From Lateolabrax maculatus (Eukaryota; Chordata; Actinopteri; Acropomatiformes; Lateolabracidae), in contig CM062213.1 of assembly GCA_031216445.1 (NCBI GenBank), positions 9,363,501 through 9,427,500 on the forward strand: DNA of 64,000 nucleotides, written 5' to 3'. The position numbers and the translations under genes are program-made. This document shows, piece by piece, positions 1-14,174 of the stretch (its first letter is position 1; each line of letters begins with the position of its first letter). The notes under the pieces were generated by a model, which was given only the letters and a program-made list of their open reading frames with translations, was not told the origin of the DNA and did not search any database.

Positions 1-1246
1 AGCTCAATTAGACACTGAGATAAACAATGTGTAATTGGGCTTTAAAAGACACATGAACAATGGCTACCATCTTAGCCCGGAGGTTTCTAAGGAGACAAAG
101 AAATAATTGACAGCAAGAATCTCAGCACCAAAAGGGAGAGGAAAAAATGAAAACATGGAAGAAACCTCAGGAGAGGCAATTCAAGGAGAAGTCTTCCCTC
201 CTCAGACAGCTGGGGGTGCAATAGGAGCTAAGGGGATTTAAAATTACAAAGAAATGGGAAGGAAATGGCCAAATCAAATATTGGACTATAATAAGTCACA
301 TTTAGATAAATCAAGAACCAGTATAACAAGTAATTAAAAGAAAAGGTACAAGAAAACGGCATTGGCAGGAGCCATGTAAAAAAAAAAAGGCCATAACATA
401 AAACTTACTGCTAGACTGCTTGGCCTAAGCCAAACCTGAACTGCACCATAGAGACTGTTTAATCCCATCGAATTTAGGAAGTTATGCACACTCTTAAAAC
501 ATCGAGAATAAATAGGTTTAAAGTCTGGATTTGAAAATCACAAGGAGGGCAGCTTCCTTGACAGCAGCTGGGAATTTATGCCAAAGAGAAGGGGCTCGGT
601 GAGAAAGGGCTTTATTTCCTGAGGATTTTTCTTAGTCCTTAGAAAGAGGCATGTCTGCCAAGATCTTAAAGCATGTAAAGGGATGTAGGGGTTTATAAAG
701 TTTGTTAAATATGGGAGAGCAATTTAATGTGTTAAGAACAGCATTTTAAGTCTTTTTAAATCAGGCCTTGCTTGAAGCCAGTGCTGGAGAGATATGGTCA
801 AATTTAAGGAATCATTAGAATTTGCGCTGCGTTAGAAACGTGACTTTTTTCGTAATGGTTAGGGCATATTAAGCCAGAGAAAAGGACATTACAGTACACT
901 AAGTTAGGTGTAATAAACTCTCAGAGGACGAGCCTGTTCACAGCTCTGCGTCCTGTTCTTGTCCTCTGTGTAGAGAGACTGTGCTGCTTCTCTCACCTGC
1001 TGCCCGAGCAGCGATTCTTCTTTTTGTTTCTCTCAGCTGAACGTAGGAGAGACACAGTGCTTTGTAAGTGGACCCGATAAAAAAAAAAAAAAACTTTCTG
1101 CTGATCACAGCAGTTACAGTACATCTACAGAAAAGAGGTGCTAAGACAAAGGATAGGACACAAGACCTATTGAGTTCTCATTAGGGCTAATGTCTGAAAG
1201 GGGAGATACATTTTTGACTTTCACTTTTAACCCCTTTCTACAACAG

Positions 1247-1285
<39 letters not shown>
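1247..1285. repeat. (CA)n microsatellite
   Basis: Nearly uninterrupted AC dinucleotide run. A second short TG run lies at about 1545-1565. These explain the all-CV peptide frames nearby. Confidence 0.95.
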
Positions 1286-1287
<2 letters not shown>

Positions 1288-2283
1288 GATGTATGTACTG
1301 TAGCAACAAAAGGTATGTTCAGGAATAAATATACCTAAAAAATGTCACAGTGTGTCATTTAGTTTGGTTCATGGTAAACTATTATATTAGTATATATAAT
1401 ACTTATATTAGAGTATTATCATACAAAGCACAAGGAGAGAGGGAACAAAGTCATTAAAAAGGATGAGCACTATAGTACATTTTTAACAAGCTTTACCAGC
1501 CGCTCTCCTGTTTTCTCTCCCTTATTACACATACTGTTTGGGTCTGTGTGTGTGTGTGTGTGTGTATGTATAACTCACTGCTCCATCTCTGTCTTTCTCA
1601 TAGAGAGAAGCAGCCAATTAGAGGCTGATTGGGGGAAAACGAACAGCACAGGTGGACGAAATGAGGGGAAATTAGAGGAGAGGTGGTTAGGAGAGGTAAA
1701 GGGAGGAAAAGCGAAGAGAGTTGGATGGAATATACCTTAAACAAAAGACCAGCAGAGGAAAAACACACCCCATTTCTGAGAAGTGGAAATTAATTGGACA
1801 ATCTTTAAAGAATCGAGGTCTTTCTTTTAATGTGGCTGCGGTGTTATTAATCAAAGTCAGACAGCTGAGTGAATTATTCTCGGGGAGTGATAATGAATGA
1901 TGAGGCAGAGTGTGGCCAGTCTTGTCTGAAAGGGCTTTCTCTGTGCTGAGATTAACCCCTCCTTCACTCAGAGAGTTACAGAGCACTGGGGAATACAACA
2001 ACAGAGGTTCTACATGAGTCAGGTTTGAATTACTATTGGCCAATCCATCATTACTACACCCACGTACACAAGATAAATGATGATTGGTGTTTACTGTGGC
2101 AAAGTAGCATACACACATACTGTTTTCTAAAATGTTGAGTAACTGACAATTAACATTGTCTGCCCTTTTTTATATCTACACAAAATAAACAAGGTATCTT
2201 AACTTAAGTGTTTTTGGCCACGTTAGCGGCGCTGCTCTAGAGATGGAGATGTTGGTCACTTAACACTTTGATCTAGACTGAAA

Positions 2284-2755
2284 TATCTCAGTTGGATGGA
2301 TTGTCATTACATTTTTTATTGTCCCGAGATGATGAATCCTAATGACTTTGGGGATCCCCTAACTTTTCATCTATTGCCACCAGCAAAAGTTTTCACTTAT
2401 CCAGTGAATTATCTCAACTCTCAGCTAAAGGGTGGAATGGCACAACATTTTGTCTGGACATTTATGGTTCTCAGACATATGATTTTGGTGATCTGCTGAC
2501 TTTTCATCTAGCGACACAATGAGTTCGACATTTTTGTTTTTTAGTGAATTATTAGATGGATTGACATTTGGTACAGACATTCATATCCCCCTCAGGATGA
2601 ATTGGAATAACTTTGATGATCCCTTAACCTCTTCTCTCATCAAATGGTATAGCCTACCTGCTATACACATGCATGTAAGCATTTTCATTGTGAGTATAGC
2701 ATGCTGACGTTAACATTTACCTCAAAGCACTGTTGTGCCCAAATACAGCATTTCC
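2284..2755 (+). repeat. Teleost interspersed repeat ('ttggatggattg' family), forward copy
   Basis: Contains internally repeated modules: 'ttggatggattg', then 'gatgaat..taatgactttggggatcccc', then 'cttttcatctagcg'. These recur about every 110-120 bp. It ends with a segment rich in 'gcatgctgacgtta' and 'ctcaaagcac'. I recognise this as a very common interspersed sequence in spiny-rayed fish genomes. The same family occurs in reverse at about 14600-15228 in this window. Class is uncertain; no transposase or reverse transcriptase frame is visible. Confidence 0.7.
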
Positions 2756-3298
2756 ACACACAATGATTTGTTAATCTAATCATTTGTCTCGGTTGAAAAA
2801 CTACCAGTAGTAGCAATATAGCTAATAACAAATATACAAGTAAGCATTGATTTTTTAAAAACACATTTGACACCTTAAATATAATCAAACAATGTGAAAA
2901 CTACACAAATTGATGTTGTTTCAATCTAATTTTTTTCATTTTTCAATCAAACCTCCCAAACATTTTCTGACCAGTTTATTTCGGAAGAAAGTTTGCAACC
3001 TGCAGACAAAAAGTGGTGTCAATGTCAATAAGACCATGGCAGTCCTCCACCTTTTAATCTCAAACAATGATCCGCAGAAATGCACACAAAGCTCCCTAAT
3101 CTGCTCTGTGTAACCAGTGATGAATATGAATAAGGATATGAATATAGATGAGAAAAAAAATTAATATTGATGAAGGTTTCTCCTCCCTCTGACTGATGGT
3201 GTGGAGGCACTGAGTGGAACCAATCAATCATCATAGAGCAACCACATGATTGGCAGGCAGGTCTGTCGCTCTTTTCAGTACATACAGTACCACCTCAG

Positions 3299-3310
3299 GG
3301 TGTGTGTGTG

Positions 3311-3345
<35 letters not shown>

Positions 3346-3354
3346 ATGCGTGTG
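3299..3354. repeat. (GT)n microsatellite
   Basis: TG dinucleotide run with two single-base interruptions (tttg, tatgcg). Confidence 0.95.
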
Positions 3355-4378
3355 AATATAAATACACATTTAAATGTCTGTATGATTTAGAAACACAATT
3401 ACTTTTTCAGTGAAGCTGTTGGTCAGCTGACTTTTGCCGTGTAGTCTTCTTGGCTGCATTTGTAACATTTTACTGTAACCTTGCACTGATTTATCGGCAG
3501 CCTCAGTAATTACTAAGCACTGGTACTTGCACTGCTACATTCGAGGCTGTGGTAAACAAAATGTAATGAATGCATCTACCCTGACAAACTAATGGCATCT
3601 CTACAGGATGTTTGTTGGGATGATAGATTACATGCAAAACAAGCATGTATTTTCCTTAATGGTCTCATTGTCATTAAACTGATTAAACCAACTCCAGAGC
3701 TTAATGAGGCATGCCAGTCAGATCGCAGATACATTGATGGAAGTTATGGGGTGAAGAAAAAGGTCAGAATTTCTTACTGACCTGCTGATTGAACCACCCT
3801 AAAGCACCCTATCAGTGATAGTGGAGAACGGAAACTGCTTTGATCTGTTCAGTGTCACGCAGCACTCACTCCCCTCAGCTTTAACGTCCCACTGAAATGA
3901 ACAGCTTCCTACAGGCTGCAGCCTCTCAGTGCTTCATTACAGGGCTAATGCAGCGTCTCCTGTTCCTACAGCTGTGGGATCATTTACCACCTCTTTACCT
4001 TGTGCAGTCCCCATTTACCCCAGGTCTCCCATCGCCAGTAATGAGTCAAGAGGCACCGATGGCTGCGTGGATCACTTTGTTCCCCCACCATCTGTGGGAT
4101 ATCGACTGTGCAGCCCCTGATCCCTGCAAGTCAGAGCTAAAATGTCTGCACGGACACCTTCACATTATTGCTTTACCCAAGAGTCACAGTGAGTTCAAGG
4201 CTCTCTTAATTAGAGCACTGAGGTACATATTTGCTCCTAGAGGAAGTGGATTTTCACTGGTGCTGATCTGATGATCGAGGAGGATGTGCACCAGCCAAAG
4301 GGATTTTTTACAACCCTCCAACCCAAAATGTGGTTATCACTGATTTATACAGCAATGAAAGATGGTTTATCCACCATT

Positions 4379-4675
4379 AAGGATTAGTTCAACATTCTAT
4401 ATTCACCCACCTGTACAATTGTCTTTTATTACAAAAACCAAAGCGTAAAAAGCGTAAGTGTGTATTAAAAAAAAATACATATAACATGTTAATTAGTGGA
4501 TTTAAGAGGTGATCTTTATACAGAGCCAGACTAGTTTCCCCCCCCCTGTTTACAGTCTTTATGCTAAGCTAAGCTAACCTGCTGCTGGCTTCAGCTTCAT
4601 ATTGAACGGACAGATATAAGAGGGCTATTGATCTTCTCAGCAAGAAAACAACAGGCTTTTTCCCCTATTCCTTTA
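4379..4675 (-). mobile_element. Short TIR element (MITE), 'gctaagctaagctaacc' family, reverse copy
   Basis: Left edge 'aggattagttcaacatt' and right edge 'cccctattccttta' correspond to the terminal inverted repeats of the family. The diagnostic core 'cagtctttatgctaagctaagctaacc' lies at about 4553-4580, followed by a 'ctgctggcttcagcttcatatt' stretch. It shares core and ends with the copies at 16672-16967 and 18711-19095. Non-autonomous, no coding capacity. A common element in percomorph fish. Confidence 0.7.
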
Positions 4676-6384
4676 GGGAATAGGGAAGGTTTAAGAAAGT
4701 GAAAATATAAGTTTATGATGAGAAAGAGAGCAAGAGTTGCCAAATTGTGGGCAAGATTGCACTCTAAAAATCATCTTCCCCACTGTAATACAAAAAGCTC
4801 TTACTATAATTTTCTGTGTTCAGGCTGAAACGGTGTTGTGTGTTACAGCAGCCTTTGCAAGAGCACAGTTTATATGAAACAGCTTGTGAAAACAGCCCGA
4901 AGCTAAATGTGAGGTTCAGCTCAATGGAAGACATAAAGGACATGTTTATGAACGCTTGCACTGGTTAATGCATGTTGTCTGCATGGTAAGGGAAAATGTC
5001 GGCTATTGTTTTCATCAATACAAAAATACATACAGTATTTGTATGCATTTGCTCACCTTTTTGTTGCTTACCTATGTGATCTGACCTGGACACCTTATGA
5101 TACAAAACTGACACTATCACATATTGTATATATCGCTGCTATCAAACTTTCACTTCCCACAAACATCACTCGTCCTGGATCCGCTGTGACAAGGACTGTA
5201 TCAGTGGCAGGAGTCCCTGTGACAAGTGTGGTGGTGGAAATTGTGACATGTATCCATGGTGGCGGTGCAGAGGGGTGTGACAGGCTTAGACAGGACTGTC
5301 TACCCTGTGTCATGGGATAGTATGTCAGCGCTGTGTGTGACATTCCCTCAGGGGCACAGTTGGCGTGAAAGAGACACCAAAACCACCAATGTCCTTGTAA
5401 GAGCCTATCATGTGTCAGGACAATAACAGACAGAGGCTGCAAATTATGAATGAATGGTTAATTAGATCCAATTGTGCACATAATTTGTGGATAATTCGTG
5501 GCCACCCAAAATAAAGTGTTAAATGATCATCTCTGGGAGGAACATAATCGGCTTATATGGATGAATCTCTTTTGTAAAAACCCTCTCGGAAAGGCTTTTA
5601 GTCTGCCAGAGGTGGCATCGCTCTGGGGTTGCACATTTGTGTCTCTTTTCTGCTTTACAATACACACTCAGCAAGCAGCAAATGCCCACAATGGGCTTGA
5701 GCAATAGAAGTCTCTATCAGGGGCATATATTAACTAGGCATTGCGAATGCAGAATGTCCTAAATGAGATCATGGACCTAATTTTTTAATTGGTAAATGGG
5801 CTCTAAATTCAGACCTGAGCAGAAGCTGATAGAGAAGGATAGATATTTTTAAAGCGAGAAACTGCATTCTCAAGCCCTATAAATCAGAGTTTTTTTCCTC
5901 TGGCTGCATTGTAGAGCCAATTAGTCAGATGGATGTGCAGTGTTATCTTCACTCTGGCTCATCTCCACTACGCAGGCACACAGTCCCTGTAAACTACTGC
6001 GGCCGAACAGGCCCAGATAAGATCAGTAATAAAGAACCACCATGCTGATATTTCTGCCATCACAGCAGCTAAAGATGAAAAAGCAGAGGTTACCACCATG
6101 TGGTGCCATATATACGCTCATCTAATCATATCACTGAGTACCATTCAAAACTGGAACATTATTGAATGGGCAATAAAACCGCTTCTGTAGCCTCTACACT
6201 CTCTTTGCACTCTCTACACAGTCTTACACTGTAGTAAAAATGACATCATTTTTACTTCCTGCCTTGATCAGAGAGTTTTTATAATAAAGTATTTCACATA
6301 CACACGAGTTATCTTATTGTTTAAATCTTTCAATCTGTTTATCTCTTGGACCATAAGGAGAAAGTTTTAGAAACCATATCTTAA

Positions 6385-6560
6385 AAGGGTACTCCAGCGA
6401 TTTAGTATTACACGTGTTACGAGTGTAACACTAAATAACTGCAGTTCCGCAAGAGAAAGATTTTAAAACAAACTGTCAGAAGTAATGCAGCAGAGACACA
6501 GCTTTTAGACAGCGCAACTGCAAACAAAGTCAATGAAGAGGCGAAGAGTTGAAAATAGTT
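6385..6560 (+). repeat. Degenerate interspersed repeat ('actccagcgatttagtatt')
   Basis: Begins with 'aaaagggtactccagcgatttagtattac', which resembles the start of a second copy at about 48738 ('aaagggaaactcctgcaatttagtattgc'). Two diverged copies in one window support a repeat family. Its exact edges are not resolved. Confidence 0.45.
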
Positions 6561-9529
6561 CACCTTGAGTGAAAAATTCTCTGCTTATCCCAGGGCTTTA
6601 TGAATCTGCCTCATAAATGTACAGAGATGAGAGGAAAAGGGAGAGCAATTGAAGGAAAATGCCAGAAAAAAACTTGAGTTCCTAGTGAGCTCCGAGTTCA
6701 GTCAGAGGCTTTGCTGGAGATAATCACACAAGGGCACTGTCCCACGGCCTGTTCGCTACCCTACAGCAAAAGTCAGTACAGTTGGGACATTAGTTGTTTC
6801 CCATAATGCAACTCTAGACCACCACACCTGATCAATGACCCTAGCGCTTAACAATCACACCCCACTTTATAACACAGGCTTTCTGTAAATCTAATTTGAA
6901 GTCTCTATTCTAATCCGAGGTCAACTCTGATGACATCATTAGGGCTATTTCAATTAAATTCAGTAAGCTCTATTGGCATGAGTGTCAGGTGAACAACATT
7001 GCCAAAGCGTCAAAGATAACATAATTCAATACAATAATGAAATGAAACAAAAAAACTCCTTCAGAGCCGCAGAAGACATTATACAGCTGTTTTTGTTGGA
7101 AGTGAAATAGAGGGGAGGAGCAGGGAGAGAACAAGAGGAAGGAGAAAATAATCTATAAAACCAAACAAAATCTACAAGAGGTGTCATTTAAAGAGTCAGT
7201 GTTACTGTAATTCACTAGTTACTCTACAAGCTCCACTCTCTTGTTACATTTGCTCGGGTTGGTACAGTTGAGGTAACTACAGTCTCTGGGACTCACACAC
7301 TGAAAATGCCAGTGATGCGGAATGAACGAGTGACAGCAAAATGGCTGCAAGTAAACAGACGTAGTCATTAAAACTGGCTTCAGGCTGTGCTTTTGTAATG
7401 AAAAACAGAAGCTGCATGTATTTCTTATACATTTATGTCAACAGTTCACTGCCTCCACAGCGGGAGCACCGCCGCACAATATGTCTGTGTGGGTTGTCTT
7501 TGGCTGAGTTTATGGTAGAGCTTCCATAATGATGTTTTTTTTTTCCTGCAAAGTATTTAAGGATTATAGGAACAAAATGTATTTATTGCTTAATAGCTTA
7601 ATTTTGTCAGTTCAATGTTAACATAAACAGACCAATTTTACGCAAAATATGTCAGAGGTAAATGTCAATATGATCGAGTAGGATCTACAAAACCACAATA
7701 AACTTTTGTTTGTTAATAACCTACAGTAAGGGCCTTATTCCACCATTTGAGAGTGAAAATTTCCCGTGTTGAATCCTGTTCTTTCAGGTGTAGTGGCTGT
7801 AATTTGAAACAATTTATGCTCAAGAAAACATCCTGCAGGGAGGTCAGAGTTCACTGCCACGCTCTTGAACACTGTTGACATGGTCTGACATCATTAGTTT
7901 GATTCCCTGGCTTTGTCTTTGCACGCCATGCCCCAGCTACCCCTCAGTGTATAGGACTCTGTGTAGTAAGGACAGATGTTCACTTGGAAAGCTGACGCCC
8001 CGTCAGAGCCTGGGAACTCGTGTGAAGGCTCGCCTAGCTTGGGCTCACTCTGGTGTTCACACATATCCAATGCCTTCAGTCAGAGTCTGTGGGTGGGGGT
8101 TGGTGTGCCTGGTGTGATGCTTCTCCCTCTGCCCTCTTCCATATCCTATTGATGTCCTAAAGGGTCCAGGTTAGAGGTCAGCCCTTCAGAGTTGGCAGGG
8201 TCAAACTTCGTCTCATGAATATGGAAGACTGCTGGGCTCAGGGGACCATCTGGTCGGGTCTATTGGAGGCTAAACAAATGAGCCTGCTGAGAGGGTGCCG
8301 TATTAGTGTAATTACTGTGGATTTCCCAGGCCTAAAAAACAACGTCAGTACTTGCTGGGTCTCCCGTTGAACCACCATCTGCAGGTGGATTAGACTTTTT
8401 TCCAAACTGTCATCATTTTATCAGTCTGGGAAATTCAATGCAAATTTTTTGTTACTTTATATAGTTTTAGAGTAGAGTTTTTTGTTGTTGTTGTTGATGA
8501 TGATTACGCTGTGTTAAGAAATGTGCATTAGAAATGTATTGTCCCAAGGCACCCTGGTGCCCAGAGGTCTTAAGGTACTTCCCATGAGGCTGTATGAAAA
8601 TAACACATTTTGTTTTAAAGAAATGTTTCAGCCCAGTAGGTGTTTATATCACTGAGCATAGTAAATACATTACACACAGAAGCGCTGACATGTGCATGCT
8701 GTAATGTAGCACATTAAATTTAAGAGGCCAAAACAAGCCTTTAAGACAAAGCTTACTTAAGGAAGATGGATATAGATTATGATACTGTATAATTAGATTA
8801 ATGGTGTTCATATAACAGAATTCTGCGTATTTTCTTGTGCTCACTTTGACACCTTTTGTGCTAGATGAAGTTTTAGACACAATTTTGATACAAAGAGAAA
8901 TGACCTTTCTATAGGCTATGAATATGTAAGAAAATGGAAGCAAGCCCAGCTGTCTGGTGACCTTGATAAGAATCTCATCCTGTTTGTCACAACAGTGTGA
9001 GTGGGTCTTTGTGAGGACTTTCACTGGAGGCGAATGATGGGTCAACGTCTTACTGTCATTCTGCTCTGATTTTTCCCTCTTTCCATTATTTACACCTCCC
9101 AGGAGTGAAACACCACAATACAGCTCTGTGTGTCAGTGGATGTCTGCGTATATGTTTCTCTCAAGAGTATTTTTTCATGTTTGAGTGCAGTGAACAATGC
9201 TCCTATTCTTTTGTATTGCTCACTGATACAGGTGACCCGGAGTCAATGAAAGCAGAAGCGCCAGCCTGCAGATTTCAAGGGAGACTGAAAGGGTTTGGAG
9301 ACCTTTCTCATCTGACAGCACTGTCTGAAAGCGTGTTGATGGAGGAAATACAAACATGAGAGGTCCACTAGTCCACTAGAGGCAAGGTGGCATTAGAGAA
9401 GATGCTGTTGAGTACATTTTTTTTAATCTTTTTGTCCCGGATCGTGTGTCCTAAGGGGCCTGATCTTGGCATGAATCAAACCTGTATTATGAATATCCTA
9501 TGTGACTATACAACTTCCCCCACTCTTGG

Positions 9530-9745
9530 ACCATTATTGATTAATCTACTGATTGTTTTCTTGAATAATCGATTAATCAACAAATTGTGAAATTTTTTAT
9601 AGAGCCCAAGGTGAGCCCGATGTCTTAAATTTGCTTTTTTTGTCTGTCTTAATAGCCCCAAACTCAATGTTTATTACTTTACTATCATAGAAGACAAAGA
9701 AAAAACAGCAAATATTCACATTTAAGATTTTTTAAATTTTTTTTT
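9530..9745 (+). repeat. Teleost interspersed repeat ('gattaatcgattaatc' family)
   Basis: The pattern 'ttattgattaatctactgattgttttcttg..aatcgattaatc', followed by 'agcccaag', 'aactcaatgtttattactttactatcatagaagacaaagaaa' and 'aaatattcacattta', matches a repeat common in fish genomes. The window holds a second copy at 41694-41955 and a 3' fragment in reverse at 60461-60503. No coding capacity. Confidence 0.6.
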
Positions 9746-12430
9746 ATTGTTTTGAAGGAACTTTAAATAAGCCTGACAGACAGTGGAATGGTAAATGACA
9801 ACAGTTATTACAGCTGTTACAATTATTACAATTTCAGCTATTCTTTAATGTCGTATTTTTATTGACATTTAACTGAAATTCTTTGTTGTTGTATTAAGAC
9901 ACACAACACACATAAAGGAAAAAACCCTGAAAAACAGAATATTGCATATAGTATACTTTACATAGAGGTGTATCAGAGTAGGGTGAAAGAAGGGAGTTTA
10001 TGTTCAGAGGGGTTGAGCCTGACGCTTGCCTGTCAGGCTGAGTTGCACTAAAGACTCAGAGCATGAATAAATCACTACAGTTTGACCCATTTAAATACCA
10101 AATGGAACCATACTCTCCACCGGGGAACAACAGGGATGCTTGAACACGCTGCCTCATTTCCAGGATGGAAGCAGGATGCCACTGGTAGACAGTGTGACTG
10201 TGGGAGTCATAGTATTGTACAGCAGTCTTAAAAGTACTTCTGGCGTGACTGCATTGCCTTTGGCTCTGGGTCAAATGAACAGAGATGTCCCCAGCTGTAG
10301 CCTGAGGTCGTTGATAGGACAGTGATCTAATGATACTGTAACCCTGATGTGAACTCAACATTTTTCAGCTACAGTCATACCTTTCTTTTTCTTTTAACAT
10401 CACCCTCCAGCCTCTGGCTCTAATTGGTCATGAAGTCATCATAAACTGTCTCGCTGGCTAATAGCAACCTGTGTTCACTTAACTCCACAGTGCTTGCATT
10501 AAGGGGATTGTATAAGCACTTAAACAACCCCCTTAATGTATGCCAACCATAGACTGTATAAAATGAGTAGAGCTAATAGAACTAGAGCACTTTGGGAAAA
10601 GCATTAATATTTCAGTTAAACATGTACAGTCGTCCTACATTTGCCAATTTTCTACACTGATGGGGTTTTCAACCCCCTCTGTAGGAATCAAGATTTTCAA
10701 GGCTAACCTTTGGCCCTGATAGGCTGATAAATGCTATGTGACTCCAATCACACCACGGTGTAAATCTCTAATGGGATGGCTGTGGTTTGACCATTGTAAG
10801 TGTACAGATGTATTCTTACAATGTGGTTGTCATCTGCCGTCACCACTACCATCTGTGTGATTGTCCCAGAGTGTATGTCATTTCTTGTCTGAGGAGCCGG
10901 TTAATATTTAAATTCTGTGTTTGTCTCGCTGTGACAAGTGACAAGAACCACAGCCATGCGAGGGAGCGAGATGGGTTTACAGGGCTGTGACAGGTAGGGT
11001 GTGGGGGTAAGTCAAGAGGTCGTCACTGATATTAACCTGGGACTATTTAATCACTGTTCCTGTCGTATCTGCGGTTTTGTCTGGAAGCAGTGGACATGCA
11101 GTCTGTGTTTGTCATGATAATGACAAATTGTCTGACTGTTAGGCATGTCCCTGAACAAGAACAGTGACACCTTTAGGTTCCCCATTATGTGTTATATTTG
11201 TGGTAGTGTTTGCAATAGCACAAGGAATATTACATCCTGCGAGTGACAATTCAGTGGAGTCACCCAGTGTCTGGTGTGAAACGATATCTGACAACAAGTA
11301 AACTTGTGACAGCATTGACAGAGGGAATCAGTTTCACTGGAGCTGATGTGGGCGGTAGGATGCCACAAAAACAACTGCAGCAGGGAATACCTCTACAGTC
11401 TGTACACAGTTGTCTAGTCAGTGATGGACAACATGTTACAGTCTCAGGAACAGAAAGACACATACCCACCCACACGCGCACATACATAGTGGCTAAAATA
11501 AGTACAGGTAAAATATGTGTGTCTCAAATGACACCAAGGAGAGAGAAAGTGGCTGATGGAATGCAGATAGCAGCCTTACATTGACCAGTGACGGCATGAA
11601 ACCTCAAGTTTACAGACAAAATAGTACCTCTGCCACTGGCGAGGTCAACATCAGACATCAGGTGGGGTGGCCATACATGAGAACAACTACAATGGACAGC
11701 AGAGAGAACGCTGGAAAATTAGGAGGATTTCATCTACTCTTGTGAGGCAGGATCATTTAATGGCATGGGGGCACATATGTAAAGAGCTGCCCCCGGTCCC
11801 GCTGAAATAGACTATTACAGCCTCAAAAGCCCTGGCATCCTTTTAATGTAACTTAAAGTTGAAATCTGTATATAATTTACCACATTATTGGGAAAGATGG
11901 CAGCAGAGTTGTTGTGGAAGGTTGTGTGACAGCTTGGATCAACCATTGCTAAACTGAATGTCAAGGTTAGAGACGCAGGGCTTTGGTGTTTGTTTACTCA
12001 CAATTATATTTACTAATTATTCAAATGTAATGAGGCTTGAAAGAGTTGTAACACTGCTTCACTTTTTCCCTTTGAAGAGCAGTCTTTATCGATTGATGAA
12101 TGAAGCTCTTTTTTAATGCATTCCAATTACTGCACTAGTCTGGAAGCTGATTGAGTGCTGTGGGGATGTGCAGGGTTCACTTGCAGAGGTGGATCCCACA
12201 TGCTGTATAAACACATAGGACAGCATTTAATTTTTTATTTTCATCATGAAATCCTGTGTGGGTATTGTTTGTCACACTAAAAGATTCTTGCTGAAATTGT
12301 AAATAGTGATGATGCGTCTTTGTGTATATAACTTACAGCGACGGCAGCTAAGGGCAGCCTAATATTGATCTAACAACGTATTGCTTGTCTTGTGTCTCAG
12401 GCGGTGTTTTCATTAAAGACCACTCTGTAT

Positions 12431-12917
12431 TAGCCTGGGAATCAGACGAATCTGCGAGCTCGTGTTTTATCTGGCCACCCTCCCATTCAAACTGATTTCC
12501 TTGGTACTGGAAGCACCGTTGGGTCAGGCGAACCAATCACAAGTGTTTATCAAATATGATGCAGGTTTAATACGATGACTGACCGGGAGGAGCGCCGTTG
12601 AAGCATCTTTGTAGATAACCAAGATGGTGGCTGCCAATGCAGAGTGTTCCCCGGCCGGCTACAGCGGCAGTATTAAACAGACTGGATGGTACATTATTTC
12701 TCTTAAAGAGGAACAAGCAACTGCACTTAAACTTTATTTTGATAAGAAATATATGTATGCCGTACTTCTGAAAGGACGTATCATATGACAGGACGGCATT
12801 TTTTTGCTCTGATTGGTTGTCTCCGCCCATTTAATTATGCCCCTTGTAAATCGAAAAATTAACTGAGAGGTTCCAGACTAATACGCATTTTGGAATTAGT
12901 CTGGCGATGCCAGGCTA
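12431..12917. mobile_element. Non-autonomous DNA transposon with intact TIRs and target duplication
   Basis: The element runs from TAGCCTGG to CCAGGCTA, an exact 8-bp terminal inverted repeat that continues imperfectly (GAATC-AGACGAAT against CATCGCCAGACTAAT). It is flanked by perfect direct repeats ACTCTGTAT at 12422-12430 and 12918-12926. Total length is about 487 bp. The interior has only short frames, so it was mobilised in trans. An 8-bp duplication would fit hAT-type transposases; the ninth matching base may be chance. Assignment to a superfamily is inference. Confidence 0.8.
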
Positions 12918-14134
12918 ACTCTGTATGTGGCAAAGTTGGTCATTCTGTTGGAGTTAAAAGACTCTTCCATGTAGATTTTCGGGAGTTTTCCTGCCCTTGA
13001 CACCCTCCACTTCCACCCACTTCCTTCTATCTATCTCCAGTTCTCTCTCTCAAGAATCAATGTGATTTATAAGGGCTAATAGCTGCCCACTCTCTTCACA
13101 CTCTTTAACTCTCCATCTATTGATATTAGCCAGTCAGGAAATAGAGCTAAATTATCCCATTCACCAGGTGACCTTATCAGTCCATAGGATTTACCCTCTA
13201 AGGGAGACTCTTGTACATTGTAACATTTGAGCAGTGCACATACACACACCGACAGAGCTTATCCCACTGCCACCGGCTGAGGCACATAGCAGTTTAATTA
13301 TGCATACATTATCATCATGTTATAGAAATAATTCATTATGATGGAGCTTTTTTCTTCCTACGCTATGACACAGTGTAAATAACCAGCATAAAAAGGCTAT
13401 CGGCGCTCTTAAGATAGGGTGAAAAACAGGGGAAAGGCAGACAAAGAAGTATTTCATAGGAAAACAGACTAGTAAAGGAGGCCACCCAACCCCCTTCTCC
13501 CCCCTCGCCCAAATAATACCCTCAGAGAACAGTCTGGTAAACCACTTCATCAGCACCCAGCACATCAGTCCTGCCATATATGGACAACAATGGGTGGGGC
13601 AGAAGAGATGGAAATTCCATCACTCTCTTCACTTCTCTTCCTAATGCAAATCCTCTTCCCCCCAGTTCCTAATCACTCCAACATGTTTTATTCACCTTGT
13701 TTCTCCCCAAGTGGGACAGCCAAGTCTATCATTTAACCAAAAGCTGGGCATTTTTGTTTCTTACAGAAAAGCACTGGACGGCCGCAGAAGATGAAATGCT
13801 TTGGTGTGGTAGAAAAAAAGTGCTGTGTGTGGATACTGTATCTTTGACAACATCTCATCCTCCTGGCAGGAAAAGTGCAGTGCTTCTTTTGAAAATCAGA
13901 GATATTTTCAAGTTGAAGCACCAGGAGCAGCAGAACAAAAAGGTGGAGTGTTTTGAACAAGAAAAGGTGCTGGGTAAAGCGCTTTTACAGAGACAGCTGC
14001 TTCAGCTCCACACAAGCTCTGTCTCTGTTCAAAAGGTCTGAAAAAGGCGCTGATGTTCTAAACAGAAACCTAGTGGGCACAAGGCCTAACATTATCTTCA
14101 GGATTATTTTCTCCCCCATCTCTGCTGCCCATAG

Positions 14135-14136
<2 letters not shown>

Positions 14137-14173
<37 letters not shown>
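14137..14173. repeat. (AC)n microsatellite
   Basis: Uninterrupted AC dinucleotide run of 18 units. Confidence 0.95.

Positions 14174-14174
<1 letters not shown>

Noticed and set aside
3897..4271. 124-codon frame upstream of the first MITE
   Set aside because: Overlaps another open frame, has no domain, signal or splice evidence, and lies in repeat-flanked AT-rich DNA.
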